Assembly (NCBI RefSeq): GCF_002921145.1 | Contig: NZ_PQVI01000018.1 | Coordinates: forward strand, 1 to 35,333 | DNA length: 35,333 nt | Source: Avibacterium endocarditidis | GTDB taxonomy: Bacteria; Pseudomonadota; Gammaproteobacteria; Enterobacterales; Pasteurellaceae | Direction of reading: 5' to 3' | Shown here: positions 10,393 to 23,729 of the stretch, piece after piece | Numbering within the stretch: the stretch's first letter is position 1 | How the letters are laid out: every line of letters starts with the position of its first letter | Translations under genes and position numbers: made by a program | Notes under the pieces: generated by a model | Told to the model about the DNA's origin: nothing | Seen by the model: only the letters and a program-made list of their open reading frames with translations | Database searches by the model: none

Positions 10393-11345
10393 GTGGCATT
10401 TTCTGATTCAACTTTATTAAATGAGCAATTAACGCCCTTTCTTTCTTTTGATCGCCAACAATGGGCAGAATTACGCAAATCCGTTCCATTAAAACTCACC
10501 GAGCAAGATCTCAAGCCTTTGCTAGGGATTAACGAAGATCTGTCATTAGATGAAGTTAGTACCATTTATCTGCCGTTGGCGCGTTTAATTAACTACTATA
10601 TTGAGGAAAATCTGCGCCGTCAGACCGTTTTAACCCGTTTTCTTGGTGGGGATAAGCAAAAAACTCCTTATATTATCAGCATTGCAGGCAGTGTTGCGGT
10701 AGGGAAAAGCACTTCCGCGCGGATTTTGCAATCACTCTTATCTAACTGGCCACAAGTGCGTAAAGTGGATCTCATCACCACCGATGGCTTTTTATATCCT
10801 TTAGAAAAACTCAAAAAAGATAACCTGTTGCAAAAGAAAGGTTTTCCTGTTTCTTATGATACCCAACGCCTGATCCATTTTTTGGCTGATATAAAATCAG
10901 GCAAACGCAATGTACGCGCGCCAATTTATTCTCATTTAACTTACGATATTGTGCCTGATCAGTTTGATTATGTTGATCAGCCCGACATTCTTATTTTAGA
11001 AGGATTGAATGTGCTACAACGCGGAAATAGCAATACAAATCAAGTCGTTGTTTCTGATTTTGTCGATTTTCTATTTATGTTGATGCGGAAGAAAGTCTAT
11101 TAAAAGAATGGTACATTCGCCGTTTCCTTAAATTTCGCCAAAGTGCTTTTAATAATCCTGATTCTTACTTTAAGCACTATGCCAGCCTTTCTGAGCAAGA
11201 GGCCGTTGCCACAGCGAGCAAAATTTGGGAAGACATCAATGGCAAAAACCTGAGAGAAAATATTCTACCGACCCGTGAGCGCGCCAATTTAATTTTAACC
11301 AAGGGCGCAAATCACGCGGTGGAAAAGGTTAAATTGAAAAGATAG
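10393..11345 (+). pseudogene. coaA: Type I pantothenate kinase (frameshifted as sequenced)
   Basis: CoaA phosphorylates pantothenate, the first and controlling step of coenzyme A synthesis. Residues 1-225 match the family: [22 protein letters not shown], Walker [10 protein letters not shown] at 99-107, [10 protein letters not shown] and [12 protein letters not shown]. After VSDFVDF the frame is lost because a run of four T (11067-11070) should be five. In the shifted frame [22 protein letters not shown] continues to [27 protein letters not shown] and stops at 11345. The corrected length is 317 residues, close to E. coli CoaA (316). The start is GTG; no in-frame ATG precedes it. CoaA is essential in most bacteria lacking CoaX, so a sequence error is likely. 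Confidence 0.92.
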
Positions 11346-11350
11346 TGATA

Positions 11351-11388
11351 AAAAAATCGTTGTTAAGTTTCATCAACAACGATTTTTT
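11351..11388. terminator. Bidirectional terminator between coaA and gltS
   Basis: AAAAAATCGTTGTT (11351-11364) and its exact complement (11375-11388) flank a 10-base loop, six bases after the coaA stop and 22 bases past the gltS stop. A and T runs on both sides fit use in both directions. Confidence 0.88.
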
Positions 11389-11410
11389 ATTTATACCTAA
11401 TTTTCCTTTC

Positions 11411-12616
11411 TTAATGGAATATCGCCACTACTTCCACGAAGAGTTTCAACAAACTCGCATTAAGAATATCAATGAAGAATGCACCAACCATTGGCACAAT
11501 CAAGAAAGCTTTATGGGAAGGCCCATAGTGGGAAGTTACGGCTTGCATATTCGCAACAGCTGTTGGCGTTGCCCCTAAACCAAAGCCGCAATGACCCGCA
11601 CTTAACACCACGGCATCATAGTCTTTCCCCATCACACGGAAAGTAACAAAAATTGCATATAACGCCATTACTGCCACTTGAATGAGCAAAATCACCAAAA
11701 TTGGCAAGGCTAAGCCGACTAATTCCCACAATTTTAGCGACATCAAGGCGATCGCCAAGAAAATAGAAAGTCCGACACTACCCAAAATATCAATGGCTTC
11801 TTCCGCTACTTTAAATTTAAAGATATGGGATAGAGAGTTGCGTACAATCACCCCAGTAAACAAGCACCACACGAAAGTTGGGAGCTGGAATGCCGTGCCT
11901 TTCGCTAATAAATCTAATTGCTGCCCAATGAATAAACAAATAGACAACATTGTGATTGTTTCAATAATTGAGCGAGTATTTACTTTACGGCGATACACCG
12001 GTTTTTCAAAAGCCTCTTCCACATCATCTAAATTTTCATCTTCTGGAATTTCTTTACGATGTAAGCGTTTAAGTAAAAAGCTCGCCACCGGCCCACCGAT
12101 AACACCACCAAAATCAAGCCAAAGGTGGCGCAAGCCATCGCTAATTCTGTAGCACTTTGAATACCAAAACGTGCCGCCAGCGCATCAGCCCAAGCCGCGC
12201 CTGTGCCGTGCCCCCCTGTTAGGGTAACGGAACTTGCCAACAATCCATAAGCGGGATCTAGCCCTAATGCCATGGCACTGAAAATGCCCACGGTGTTTGT
12301 AACGCAATCAATCCAGCTGCAACAAAAGGAAAATCACCAATGGCATTCCGCCTTTAATTAAACGAGAAAAATTCGCACTCAAGCCGATAGAGGTAAAGAA
12401 TGTCAGCATCATTGTACGCTGTAAATCCGTATCAAAGCTGAAACTTAATCCCCAAAACTGATGAACCACCGTCAAAATGATTGCGACAACAAAACCGCCC
12501 ACCACAGGCTCAGGAATATTATAGTGATTTAATAAACGAACGCGCTTTACTAAAAAATACCCCAATAATAAAACTAAACAGGCTAACGCCAATGTTTCAT
12601 AAGTATCAAAAACCAT
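11411..12616 (-). pseudogene. gltS: Sodium/glutamate symporter (three single-base deletions as sequenced)
   Basis: GltS imports glutamate with Na+. The pieces together match the whole protein: N terminus MVFDTYETLALACLVLLLGYF with NIPEPVVGG, middle GGHGTGAAW with LAMACATFGLIL, and C terminus GHCGFGLGATPTAVANMQ to the end. Three one-base losses explain the broken frame: beside C12323 (FLL then VAAGLIALQ), in T12296-12298 (LQ then NTVGIFSA), and in CC at 12108-12109 (FGLIL then GGVIGGPVA). They sum to three, so the first and last parts share a frame. The corrected length is 402 residues, against 401 in E. coli. A GAGGAG ribosome site precedes the ATG at 12616. Confidence 0.92.
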
Positions 12617-12799
12617 ATACTCCTCTTTTTATTTCTTTTGTATCCTACTCCTTTAGGAGTAAACGAATACGATATGGAAAATCAAAGTGGTTTAATATAG
12701 CAAAAAAACCCTTTTTATTGTAGACTTACGCCGATCTTTCCCTGCTTTTCTGATTTTATCCACTTGTAATGGCTTGATTTTAAAGCATTAATTTCATTC

Positions 12800-12815
12800 C
12801 GTGATCGTTCTCACA
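12800..12815 (+). promoter_or_regulatory. CRP-type binding site upstream of lacZ
   Basis: CGTGA-TCGTTC-TCACA has the two half-sites of the CRP consensus (TGTGA-N6-TCACA) with one mismatch. Its centre lies about 60 bases before the start point predicted from the TATATT at 12855-12860, the class I position seen at E. coli lac. Confidence 0.65.
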
Positions 12816-12845
12816 AATTTTCTCTTTCGTCCACACTTTCGCTAA

Positions 12846-15917
<3,072 letters not shown>

Positions 15918-15949
15918 GGTGTATGGGTAAATAAGGCATAGATAAAACT

Positions 15950-15975
15950 TGGGGCGAAAGTTCGCCCCATTTTTA
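15950..15975 (+). terminator. Rho-independent terminator of lacZ
   Basis: TGGGGCGAA, loop AG, TTCGCCCCA, then TTTTTAT, 32 bases after the lacZ stop. It lies between convergent lacZ and coaD. Confidence 0.9.
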
Positions 15976-15982
15976 TATCCTG

Positions 15983-16480
15983 TTATTTCTCAATAGGAGC
16001 TTTCATTGCTTGCAACACGGATTGCGGCACAAGTTCACTCACATCACCGCCGTGTAGATGAATTTCTCGCACGATGGTGGAAGAAACAAAGGCCCATTTT
16101 TCGCTAGGTGGGAAAAATAAACTTTCCACGCCTTGCCCATTTTCATTTTTGGTTAATAAGCGGTTTAGGCTGGCAAGTTGCAGTTCGTATTCAAAATCGG
16201 TGGTGGTTCGCACGCCGCGGATAATCGCGTGAATGTGTTTTTCTTGCACCACCTTAGCCAGCAAATCAGCAAAGCCAAACACTTCCACATTGGGTAAGTG
16301 AGCGACCGCTTGCTGTGCAATTTTTACTCTGGTGTCTAAATCGAACAAGGGCTTTTTACTTGGGCTGGCAGCAATGGCAACAACAAAAACTTTGGAAAAA
16401 AGCACCGCACTTCGTTCGATAATATCTAAATGCCCGTTGGTGATGGGATCAAAGGTGCCGGGGTAAATTACGGTTGTCAT
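15983..16480 (-). CDS. coaD: Pantetheine-phosphate adenylyltransferase
   Basis: A 165-residue nucleotidyltransferase that joins AMP from ATP to 4'-phosphopantetheine to give dephospho-CoA. The substrate-binding motifs are clear: [16 protein letters not shown] with the TxGH motif at residues 14-17, [14 protein letters not shown], and [10 protein letters not shown]. It lies 47 bases after waaA on the same strand, and the waaA-coaD order is the usual enterobacterial and Haemophilus arrangement. Confidence 0.96.
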   Translation of the reverse strand: MTTVIYPGTFDPITNGHLDIIERSAVLFSKVFVVAIAASPSKKPLFDLDTRVKIAQQAVAHLPNVEVFGFADLLAKVVQEKHIHAIIRGVRTTTDFEYELQLASLNRLLTKNENGQGVESLFFPPSEKWAFVSSTIVREIHLHGGDVSELVPQSVLQAMKAPIEK

Positions 16481-16527
16481 TCTTTCTCCTTTAAATTCTG
16501 CTATGGCGTTCAGGCAAAATTCTGTGT

Positions 16528-17811
16528 TTACGGGGCGTCCAAATAAGGTTGAAGTAAATCGAGCAAGCGTTGTAAAGCACCGCGATTTTCTAATAATACG
16601 CCGTAGCCCGCTTTCCCTGTGCGTTCACGCAAGGCTGATGAATTTAGCAAAATTTCCACCACTCTTGCGATGGCGACGGCATTATTGTTCACTTCAACAA
16701 AGCCCTGAACTTCCATTAAATTGCGGTAAACTTCGGGGAAATTGAAGGTATATTTACCACTCACCACAGGAATTTGAAAAGCGATCGGTTCAAGGGGATT
16801 ATGTCCGCCTCGTTTCACTAAACTACCCCCGACAAAGGCGACATCGGCCAAAGCGTACATTAACATTAGCTCGCCCATTGTATCACCTAGCACCACTTGA
16901 GTATCGGCTTGTGGCGCACGATTTTCACTGCGGCGCACAAAGGTGAAATGCTGTTTTTCAATTTGCTCCGCCACTTCGTTAAAACGTTCTGGGTGGCGTG
17001 GCACGAGAATCAGCAATAAATCGGGAAAGGCTTGTAATAATAAGCGGTGGCTTTCTAAAATCAGGCTTTCTTCACCTTCGTGGGTGCTGGCGGCGACCCA
17101 CACTGGGCGTTGTTGTTTCCATTGGGCTTTTAGCTTTTCGGCTTCAGTGAGTAAGCTCTCACTTAGCACTAAATCATATTTAATATTGCCTGTGAGTTTG
17201 AGCTTTTCTGGATCGTAACCCAGTTTGAGATAACGCTGTCCACTGATGTTATCCTGCGGCGCAATCAGGCTGATTTTGCTTAAAATGGCTTGGATATAAC
17301 TTTCCAACCAGCCATAACGTTTTGCTGATCGGGCAGATAAACGGGCGTTAGCGATAATAAACGGAATGTGCTGTTTGTGTAGCTGATAAATTAAATTTGG
17401 CCAAATCTCGGTTTCGATCACAATACAGACTTTCGGTTGAATGAAACGAACAAAGCGTTTAATCGCCCCAGGTAAGTCGTAAGGCAAATAAAAATGGCTG
17501 ACTTGATCACCGAAAGCAGCTTTGACGCGCTCAGAACCTGTTGGCGTAACGGTGGTAAGTGTGATAGATAATTCAGGGTAACGGCGTTGAATCGCTTTCA
17601 CCAAAGGGGTAGCTGCAATCACTTCCCCAACGGACGCCGCGTGGATTAACACGCCATTCGGTTTTGGCGGAGTTTGTGTAGCGCGATAAATGCCATAACG
17701 CTCCAAAATCCGCTGACGATAAGCTGGCGCTTTTAGGCTACGCAACAAAATAAATAGCCAAATCAGCGGTTGAACGAGATACATTATGCAAGTGTAAATT
17801 CTGTGCCACAT
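16528..17811 (-). CDS. waaA: 3-deoxy-D-manno-octulosonic acid (KDO) transferase
   Basis: WaaA (KdtA) adds KDO to lipid A precursor at the inner membrane. The 427-residue protein has an N-terminal membrane anchor (about residues 10-24). The catalytic Glu63 lies in [14 protein letters not shown], followed by ETEIWPNLI and [13 protein letters not shown]. The CMP-KDO-binding half has [43 protein letters not shown]. Haemophilus relatives are monofunctional, adding one KDO, and by kinship this one may be too. Confidence 0.95.
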   Translation of the reverse strand: MWHRIYTCIMYLVQPLIWLFILLRSLKAPAYRQRILERYGIYRATQTPPKPNGVLIHAASVGEVIAATPLVKAIQRRYPELSITLTTVTPTGSERVKAAFGDQVSHFYLPYDLPGAIKRFVRFIQPKVCIVIETEIWPNLIYQLHKQHIPFIIANARLSARSAKRYGWLESYIQAILSKISLIAPQDNISGQRYLKLGYDPEKLKLTGNIKYDLVLSESLLTEAEKLKAQWKQQRPVWVAASTHEGEESLILESHRLLLQAFPDLLLILVPRHPERFNEVAEQIEKQHFTFVRRSENRAPQADTQVVLGDTMGELMLMYALADVAFVGGSLVKRGGHNPLEPIAFQIPVVSGKYTFNFPEVYRNLMEVQGFVEVNNNAVAIARVVEILLNSSALRERTGKAGYGVLLENRGALQRLLDLLQPYLDAP

Positions 17812-17852
17812 AGCCGTTTCTTCATTAAGCCGAAAAAATTGAGAAATTTGCC

Positions 17853-17891
17853 CCGCACTTTATTCATACAACTTGGCAAGATAAAGTGCGG
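17853..17891 (-). terminator. Inverted uptake-signal pair between mnmA and waaA
   Basis: CCGCACTTTAT (17853-17863) and ATAAAGTGCGG (17881-17891) form an 11-bp stem with a 17-base loop, just past the mnmA stop. Probably an mnmA terminator. Confidence 0.65.
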
Positions 17892-17909
17892 TGGAATTTC
17901 GCGAAGTTT

Positions 17910-19064
17910 TTATTTTATTGATTGTTCAATAATGCCGCCGCCAAGGCAAATTTCCCCTTGGTAGAACACGGCAGATTGCCCTGGGGTTACTGCGATTTGC
18001 GGTTCATCAAAACGCACTTCAATGCTGTCATCATTAAGAGGAATGATTTGGCAAGGAATATCTATTTGACGATAACGGGTTTTCACCGTACAACGAAGCG
18101 GTTCGCGAATGGGTTGGCGATCTACCCAGTGCAGCTGTTGTGCGATTAATCCGCTGGAGAGCAAGGCGGAATTATCCAAGCCCTGAGCAACCACTAACAC
18201 ATTGTTAGTAAGATCTTTTTCCACTACATACCACGCATTTTCCGCTTTGCCTTTCACGCCACCAATGCCTAGGCCTTTGCGTTGCCCGAGGGTGTGGTAC
18301 ATTAAGCCTTGATGACGACCGATGACTTCGCCCTCAGTGGTTTTGATGTCCCCTGGTTGAGCAGGCAAATAACGCGCCAAGAAATCTTTGAATTTACGCT
18401 CACCAATAAAACAAATGCCGGTGGAATCTTTTTTCTTCGCGGTAACCAAGCCTAAATCTTCTGCGATGGCACGCACCACAGGTTTTTCAATGTCGCCTAC
18501 AGGAAACAGACTTTGCGCCACTTGGCTTTCGCTTAAGGTGTAAAGGAAATAGCTTTGGTCTTTGTTCGGATCTAAACCACGCAATAATTGCGCTTTGCCA
18601 TTGTGATCTCGGCGGCGCACATAATGCCCTGTGGCGATATAATCCGCGCCCAGATCTTCTGCGGCATATTCCAAAAAGGCTTTAAACTTGATTTCTTTGT
18701 TGCACAGAATATCAGGGTTTGGCGTGCGGCCAGCTTTGTATTCCGCTAAAAAATGTTCAAAAACATTGTCCCAATATTCAGCGGCAAAATTGATTTTATG
18801 TAATTTGATGCCGAGCTTGTCGCATACCGCTTGTGCGTCCGCCAAGTCTGCGGCTGCGGTGCAGTAATCGGTGTCATCGTCTTCTTCCCAGTTTTTCATA
18901 AACAAGCCTTCCACTTGGTAGCCTTGTTGCTGAAGAATAAAGGCGGAAACGGAAGAATCCACGCCACCAGACATTCCACAAATTACTTTAATTTTGCTGT
19001 TTTCTGCACGTTGGCTTTCGCTTAATGCAGGGAAATATTGTTCATAAGTTTTTGATTTCATCAT
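17910..19064 (-). CDS. mnmA: tRNA 2-thiouridylase MnmA
   Basis: MnmA puts sulfur on U34 of tRNA-Lys, -Glu and -Gln using ATP and persulfide from the Tus relay. The 384-residue protein has the PP-loop SGGVDSS (32-38), the catalytic Cys121 in [12 protein letters not shown], and Cys218 in [17 protein letters not shown]. The [10 protein letters not shown] loop and the C-terminal beta domain ([26 protein letters not shown]) are complete. Two adjacent ATG codons make the exact start uncertain by one residue. Confidence 0.96.
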   Translation of the reverse strand: MMKSKTYEQYFPALSESQRAENSKIKVICGMSGGVDSSVSAFILQQQGYQVEGLFMKNWEEDDDTDYCTAAADLADAQAVCDKLGIKLHKINFAAEYWDNVFEHFLAEYKAGRTPNPDILCNKEIKFKAFLEYAAEDLGADYIATGHYVRRRDHNGKAQLLRGLDPNKDQSYFLYTLSESQVAQSLFPVGDIEKPVVRAIAEDLGLVTAKKKDSTGICFIGERKFKDFLARYLPAQPGDIKTTEGEVIGRHQGLMYHTLGQRKGLGIGGVKGKAENAWYVVEKDLTNNVLVVAQGLDNSALLSSGLIAQQLHWVDRQPIREPLRCTVKTRYRQIDIPCQIIPLNDDSIEVRFDEPQIAVTPGQSAVFYQGEICLGGGIIEQSIK

Positions 19065-19105
19065 AATTTTTTCAAATTTTTGACCGCACTTTGGTTATTC
19101 GGAAA

Positions 19106-19354
19106 TTATTTTACTTCGTAGAAATTCGTTTCGCTTTTGTTGAAGCGATCTAATTCTGATGCGTCCACTTCGCCTTTTTCCACTTTGGCTTTTAAGTTAT
19201 CGCAAGGCTCATCGCAATCGCATACTTTCTTTAAGCCAAGGGAAGAAATCCCCCCGCAGCTGCCAGCAATGGATTTGCGTTTGATGATATAGCCGATGGA
19301 CATCGCTAAAATCACCGCAAGGAAAAAGCCGAAAGTAATAAAAAACAGTTCCAT
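19106..19354 (-). CDS. nqrM: Na(+)-NQR maturation protein NqrM (DUF539)
   Basis: An 82-residue protein with one N-terminal membrane helix (about residues 4-24) and four cysteines: Cys33 in GSCGG and Cys45/47/51 in VCDCDEPC. NqrM is needed to assemble Na+-NQR, probably by supplying iron to the NqrD/NqrE site. It starts 10 bases after apbE, at the end of the nqr operon. Confidence 0.93.
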   Translation of the reverse strand: MELFFITFGFFLAVILAMSIGYIIKRKSIAGSCGGISSLGLKKVCDCDEPCDNLKAKVEKGEVDASELDRFNKSETNFYEVK

Positions 19355-19364
19355 TTTTTCACCT

Positions 19365-20408
19365 TTATGGATTGATTAATTGTTTAAATGCGGAAGACAT
19401 TTTTACCTCAAAACCACTTTCTGTTTTGATGATTAAATATACCGCTAATTGTTGCTGCTCCGCCACTTTGAGCGCTTCATCTTCACCGAGTACAAACAAG
19501 CCTGTGGATAAGCCGTCTGCCGTCATTGATGAGGGATCAAGCACAGTGATTGACGCCAAATGATGTTGAATTGGGCGACCTGTTTGCGGATTAATTTCGT
19601 GAGAATAACGCACACCATTTTCTTCGAAATAAATGCGATAATCGCCTGAAGTTGCCATTGCCAAATTATGTAAACCGACCACTTGTTCCACGCTTCTTGA
19701 GCCGTCCGTAGTGGGTTTTTCAATGGCTATTTGCCAAGGCTTGTTTTCGCTGTTGTTGCCTTTGGCACGGATTTCGCCGCCAATTTCCACCATATAGTTG
19801 CCAATATGCAAACTTTCAAGATAGTCCGCCACTTGATCGACACCAAAGCCTTTGGCGATGGAAGATAAATCCACATAAAGTTCTGGCACAGTTTTTTCTA
19901 GGTAAAATTTACCCGCACTTTCGCTCAGTTTTAATTTTTCAATGCCTACCCACGTACGGCGTTCATCAAGCTGTTGTTGGGTTGGGGCTTTTTCCACGCG
20001 TTTTTCTGGTCCAAAGCCCCATAGGTTCACCAATGGCCCTACGGTAACATCTAATGCACCTTGTGTAACCTTATTTAAACGAATGGCTTCACCTATCACT
20101 TTGGCTAGATCCGCAGAAATTTCAATCGGGGTATCCACTGCACGGTTTTGGTTAAAACGACTTAATTCAGAGGTGGGAATATAGGTGGACATTTTGTCAT
20201 TCACGTCTTTTAAAATTTTTTCCACCCCTTCGTGGGTATCCGCTGCCGATTGGGTTGCTTCTGCGGTGATGTATTTAATGTGGTAAGTGGTTCCCATTGT
20301 TTTACCGCTTAAGGTAACAATTTCGGGATCTTTTTGGCAGGCGGTTAAGCTGCTCACCAAGAGTAAGGCGATGGCCCAGCCGTAAACCGTTTTGACTTTT
20401 CTTAACAT
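19365..20408 (-). CDS. apbE: FAD:protein FMN transferase ApbE (lipoprotein)
   Basis: ApbE attaches FMN from FAD through a phosphoester to Thr in NqrB and NqrC. The 347-residue protein has a lipoprotein signal with lipobox LTAC (Cys24), so it is anchored facing the periplasm. Conserved features include GKTMGTTYHIKY, DVTVGPLVNLWGFGP, YVDLSSIAKGFGVDQVADYL, GGEIRAKG and the metal-site region SMTADGLSTGLFVLG. It lies directly after nqrF and before nqrM, which supports service to this complex. Confidence 0.95.
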   Translation of the reverse strand: MLRKVKTVYGWAIALLLVSSLTACQKDPEIVTLSGKTMGTTYHIKYITAEATQSAADTHEGVEKILKDVNDKMSTYIPTSELSRFNQNRAVDTPIEISADLAKVIGEAIRLNKVTQGALDVTVGPLVNLWGFGPEKRVEKAPTQQQLDERRTWVGIEKLKLSESAGKFYLEKTVPELYVDLSSIAKGFGVDQVADYLESLHIGNYMVEIGGEIRAKGNNSENKPWQIAIEKPTTDGSRSVEQVVGLHNLAMATSGDYRIYFEENGVRYSHEINPQTGRPIQHHLASITVLDPSSMTADGLSTGLFVLGEDEALKVAEQQQLAVYLIIKTESGFEVKMSSAFKQLINP

Positions 20409-20447
20409 AAATCTATCGCTAATTTTTCTGTGGCTAAAAATGGCTAA

Positions 20448-20469
20448 AGCGGTCAGAAATCTGACCGCT
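20448..20469. terminator. Hairpin between nqrF and apbE
   Basis: AGCGGTCAGA and its exact complement flank a 2-base spacer. There is a T run on the plus-strand side but only a short T run in the operon's own direction, so it is more likely a partial terminator or processing site than a full stop. Confidence 0.5.
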
Positions 20470-20493
20470 CTTTTTCTTTATTTAACAGCGTTA

Positions 20494-21717
20494 TCAACCG
20501 CCAAAGTCATCTAATAAAATGTTTTCGTCTTCAACACCTAAGTCTTTGAGCATTTTGATTACCGCTGCGTTCATCACTGGAGGCCCACACATATAGTATT
20601 CACAGTCTTCTGGTGCTTCGTGATTTTTCAGATAGTTTTCATAAAGCACGTTGTGAATAAAGCCTGTGTAGCCGTCCCAATTATCTTCTGGCAATGGATC
20701 AGAAAGTGCCACGTGCCATTTGAAGTTATCGTTCTCTGCTTGTAGGGTATCGAAATCTTCTACATAGAACATTTCACGTTTTGAACGCGCCCCGTACCAG
20801 AATGACATTTTACGTTTTGATTTCAAACGTTTTAGTTGGTCAAAGATATGTGAACGCATTGGTGCCATACCTGCACCCCCACCGATAAATACCATTTCTG
20901 CATCAGTATCTTTCGCGAAGAATTCACCGAATGGACCAGAAATAGTTACTTTATCACCTGGTTTTAATGACCAAATATAAGAAGACATTTGTCCTGGTGG
21001 AGCATCAGGCATACGTGGTGGTGGTGTAGCAATACGCACGTTTAGCATAATGATGCCTTTCTCTTCTGGGTATGAAGCCATTGAGTAAGCACGCACAATT
21101 GGCTCGTCCACTTTTGACACATAACGCCATAAATCAAATTTATCCCAATCTTCGTGATATTCTTTTGGAATATCGAAGTCTTTGTAATAAACCGTATGTG
21201 GATCTGCTTCAATTTGGATATAACCACCCGCACGGAATGGTACTTCTTCCCCTTCAGGAATTTGTAATTTAAGCTCTTTGATGAAGGTTGCTTTATTGTC
21301 GTTAGAAATAACGGTACATTCCCATTTTTTCACGCCGAACACTTCTTCAGGTAATTCAATTTGCATATTGGTTTTAACATTTACCTGACAAGCTAGACGA
21401 TAACCTTCTTTCGCTTCACGTTTTGAAATGTGAGAAAGTTCTGTTGGTAGAATATCACCACCGCCCTCAGTTACTTTCACCACACATTGACCACAAGAGC
21501 CACCGCCCCCACAAGCTGAAGAAACGAAAATCCCTTTGCTTGCTAATGCGCCTAATAATTTTCCACCTGCTGGCAAGTGAATGGCTTTGCTTGGATCGTG
21601 ATTGATTTCAATAGTAATGTCCCCTGAGTTTACGAGTTTAGATTTAGCAAACAAGATAATTGCTGCTAACGCTAAAACCACCACAGTGAACATTGCAATA
21701 CCTAAAATAATTTCCAT
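20494..21717 (-). CDS. nqrF: Na(+)-translocating NADH:quinone reductase subunit F
   Basis: NqrF is the NADH-oxidising entry subunit of the sodium pump. The 407-residue protein has an N-terminal membrane helix (2-24) and a 2Fe-2S ferredoxin domain with Cys69, Cys75, Cys78 ([12 protein letters not shown]) and Cys110 (RLACQ). The FAD-binding motif is [11 protein letters not shown]. The NADH-binding part has [13 protein letters not shown] and [13 protein letters not shown], ending in LLDDFGG. Last structural subunit of the operon, 14 bases after nqrE. Confidence 0.97.
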   Translation of the reverse strand: MEIILGIAMFTVVVLALAAIILFAKSKLVNSGDITIEINHDPSKAIHLPAGGKLLGALASKGIFVSSACGGGGSCGQCVVKVTEGGGDILPTELSHISKREAKEGYRLACQVNVKTNMQIELPEEVFGVKKWECTVISNDNKATFIKELKLQIPEGEEVPFRAGGYIQIEADPHTVYYKDFDIPKEYHEDWDKFDLWRYVSKVDEPIVRAYSMASYPEEKGIIMLNVRIATPPPRMPDAPPGQMSSYIWSLKPGDKVTISGPFGEFFAKDTDAEMVFIGGGAGMAPMRSHIFDQLKRLKSKRKMSFWYGARSKREMFYVEDFDTLQAENDNFKWHVALSDPLPEDNWDGYTGFIHNVLYENYLKNHEAPEDCEYYMCGPPVMNAAVIKMLKDLGVEDENILLDDFGG

Positions 21718-21731
21718 TTAGTATCCCCTTC

Positions 21732-22328
21732 TTATAACTGAATACCTGAAAATGACATAAAGCCAAGCGCCATTAGACCTACGGTGATAAAGGTAATCCC
21801 TAAACCACGCAAGCCTGCTGGAATATCAGCATATTTCATTTTTTCAGTTAAACCGGCAAGTGCCACGATAGCAAGCATCCAACCTGTTCCTGCACCGATA
21901 CCATAAACTACCGATTCAGCAAGGTTGTATTCACGTTGCACCATAAAAGATACCCCACCGAAAATCGCACAGTTTACGGTGATTAACGGTAAGAAGATCC
22001 CTAATGCGTTATAAAGTGCGGGGAAAAATTTGTCCAAAACCATTTCTAGGATTTGTACTAATGCCGCAATCACACCGATGAAGGTGATAAAGCGTAAGAA
22101 ACTTAAATCTACGCCTTCTACTAACGCACCATCTTTTAAGATGTGAGTATAAACAATTTGGTTTGCTGGCACGGCGATACCTAATACCACGATTACCGCG
22201 ATCCCTAAACCAAAGGCTGTTGAAACTTTCTTTGAAACCGCAAGGAATGTACACATACCAAGGAAGAAAGAAAGTGCCATATTTTCAATAAAAATGGACT
22301 TAACAAATAGACTTAAATAGTGTTCCAT
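21732..22328 (-). CDS. nqrE: Na(+)-translocating NADH:quinone reductase subunit E
   Basis: A 198-residue polytopic inner-membrane subunit. Cys26 (LGMCTF) and Cys120 (TVNCAIFGG) match the conserved positions that, with two in NqrD, hold the intramembrane iron-sulfur centre. Only one base separates it from nqrD, as expected for a tightly coupled pair. It is homologous to RnfA, but the operon settles the identity. Confidence 0.97.
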   Translation of the reverse strand: MEHYLSLFVKSIFIENMALSFFLGMCTFLAVSKKVSTAFGLGIAVIVVLGIAVPANQIVYTHILKDGALVEGVDLSFLRFITFIGVIAALVQILEMVLDKFFPALYNALGIFLPLITVNCAIFGGVSFMVQREYNLAESVVYGIGAGTGWMLAIVALAGLTEKMKYADIPAGLRGLGITFITVGLMALGFMSFSGIQL

Positions 22329-22329
22329 C

Positions 22330-22953
22330 TTATTTCTCCACTTGCTCTGGTTTCCAAGTTCTTAAGCCCCAAATTAAGAAGCCGATGATAAAGAACGCAC
22401 TTGGTGCAAGTAAGGCTAAACCATTTGCTTGATACCAACCACCGTCTTGGATAGTTTGTAACACGGTAATGCCAAATACTTTACCCGAACCAATTAATTC
22501 ACGTAAAAATGCGACAATGATTAGGATCACACCATAACCGATACCGTTACCTAAACCATCAACAAAACTTGCCAATGGTGGCTCTTTCATTGCAAATGCT
22601 TCTGCGCGCCCCATTACGATACAGTTGGTAATGATTAAGCCAACGAATACCGAAAGCTGTTTAGATAACTCATAAGCATAGGCTTGCAACACTTGGTCCA
22701 CAAGGGTTACTAATGATGCAATGATCGCCATTTGCACGATAATACGGATACTATTTGGAATATAGTTACGGATACAAGAAATAAAGAAACTTGAAAATGC
22801 CGTTACTAAACTTACTGCGATTGCCATTACCACCGCAGTTTCTAATTTTGTTGTTACCGCAAGTGCTGAACAGATCCCCAAAATTTGCAATGCAATTGGG
22901 TTGTTGTTCACGATTGGAGATAACAATAATTTTTTCATATTTGCATTAGCCAT
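22330..22953 (-). CDS. nqrD: Na(+)-translocating NADH:quinone reductase subunit D
   Basis: A 207-residue polytopic inner-membrane subunit. Cys28 (LGICSALAV) and Cys111 ([14 protein letters not shown]) pair with NqrE to hold the intramembrane iron centre. The start overlaps the nqrC stop by one base. Homologous to RnfE. Confidence 0.97.
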   Translation of the reverse strand: MANANMKKLLLSPIVNNNPIALQILGICSALAVTTKLETAVVMAIAVSLVTAFSSFFISCIRNYIPNSIRIIVQMAIIASLVTLVDQVLQAYAYELSKQLSVFVGLIITNCIVMGRAEAFAMKEPPLASFVDGLGNGIGYGVILIIVAFLRELIGSGKVFGITVLQTIQDGGWYQANGLALLAPSAFFIIGFLIWGLRTWKPEQVEK

Positions 22954-23729
22954 TAGTTAGCCTCCGCTCTAAGTTTGTCTAAATACGGGCCAAAACCATC
23001 GCGACCAAACCAGTAATCAAAAGAACCTTGTACCCCTTTTGTGGTTAAAGTTGCACCAGATAAACCATCGATACCGTGTTCTTTATCTGCTGAAGCACCT
23101 TTGCCAATTTTAATCGCTACTTGATCTTGAGCATTAAAGAGTTTTTTACCCACAAAGTATTTCTGCCAGTTTGGATTGGCGATTTCGCCCCCTAAACCTG
23201 CGGTTTCACCTTGTTCATAGTAAGTAATCCCTTTAATGGTATTTGCATCTGGCGCAACAGACACAAAGCCATACATCACAGACCACAATCCTGTACCATA
23301 AATTGGTAACACGATTTGTGAAGTTTTGCCTTGCGCATCTTTCACTAAATAAACCTCAGCATATTTCGCCCGCACTTTAATGCCAGCTTTATCTTCTTCA
23401 GGTTTAATTGCTACGCTTTCTGCAGGATCTTTTACCGCAACACGCGCATCAAAGTTTTTGATGTCGCTTACATAATCACCCGTTGCAAGATCCACAATTT
23501 TCGGCTCAATGTTTTCTGCATAAAGGGCTTTAATTTCCGCACCTTTTGCTTTAGCGGGTAATAATCCTGCCACACTGAGAATGTTTTTCTGTTTATCTAA
23601 TAATTTTTGCTCATTTTGCGTCGGTTTCAAACCTACTGCCGCACTTGCTACGATAATTGAGCAAACTAAGCTGACTAAAACAACAACAAGGATTGTTCCG
23701 CCAACACTATCTTTATTAAACTTAGCCAT
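22953..23729 (-). CDS. nqrC: Na(+)-translocating NADH:quinone reductase subunit C
   Basis: A 258-residue subunit with one N-terminal membrane helix (about 11-33) and a periplasmic flavin domain. The FMN is linked to Thr227 in the SGAT motif (GLSGATLTT). The start [11 protein letters not shown] is chosen; an ATG at 23789 would add 20 residues lying inside nqrB and absent from the family. It overlaps the nqrB end by 8 bases. Confidence 0.96.
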   Translation of the reverse strand: MAKFNKDSVGGTILVVVLVSLVCSIIVASAAVGLKPTQNEQKLLDKQKNILSVAGLLPAKAKGAEIKALYAENIEPKIVDLATGDYVSDIKNFDARVAVKDPAESVAIKPEEDKAGIKVRAKYAEVYLVKDAQGKTSQIVLPIYGTGLWSVMYGFVSVAPDANTIKGITYYEQGETAGLGGEIANPNWQKYFVGKKLFNAQDQVAIKIGKGASADKEHGIDGLSGATLTTKGVQGSFDYWFGRDGFGPYLDKLRAEAN

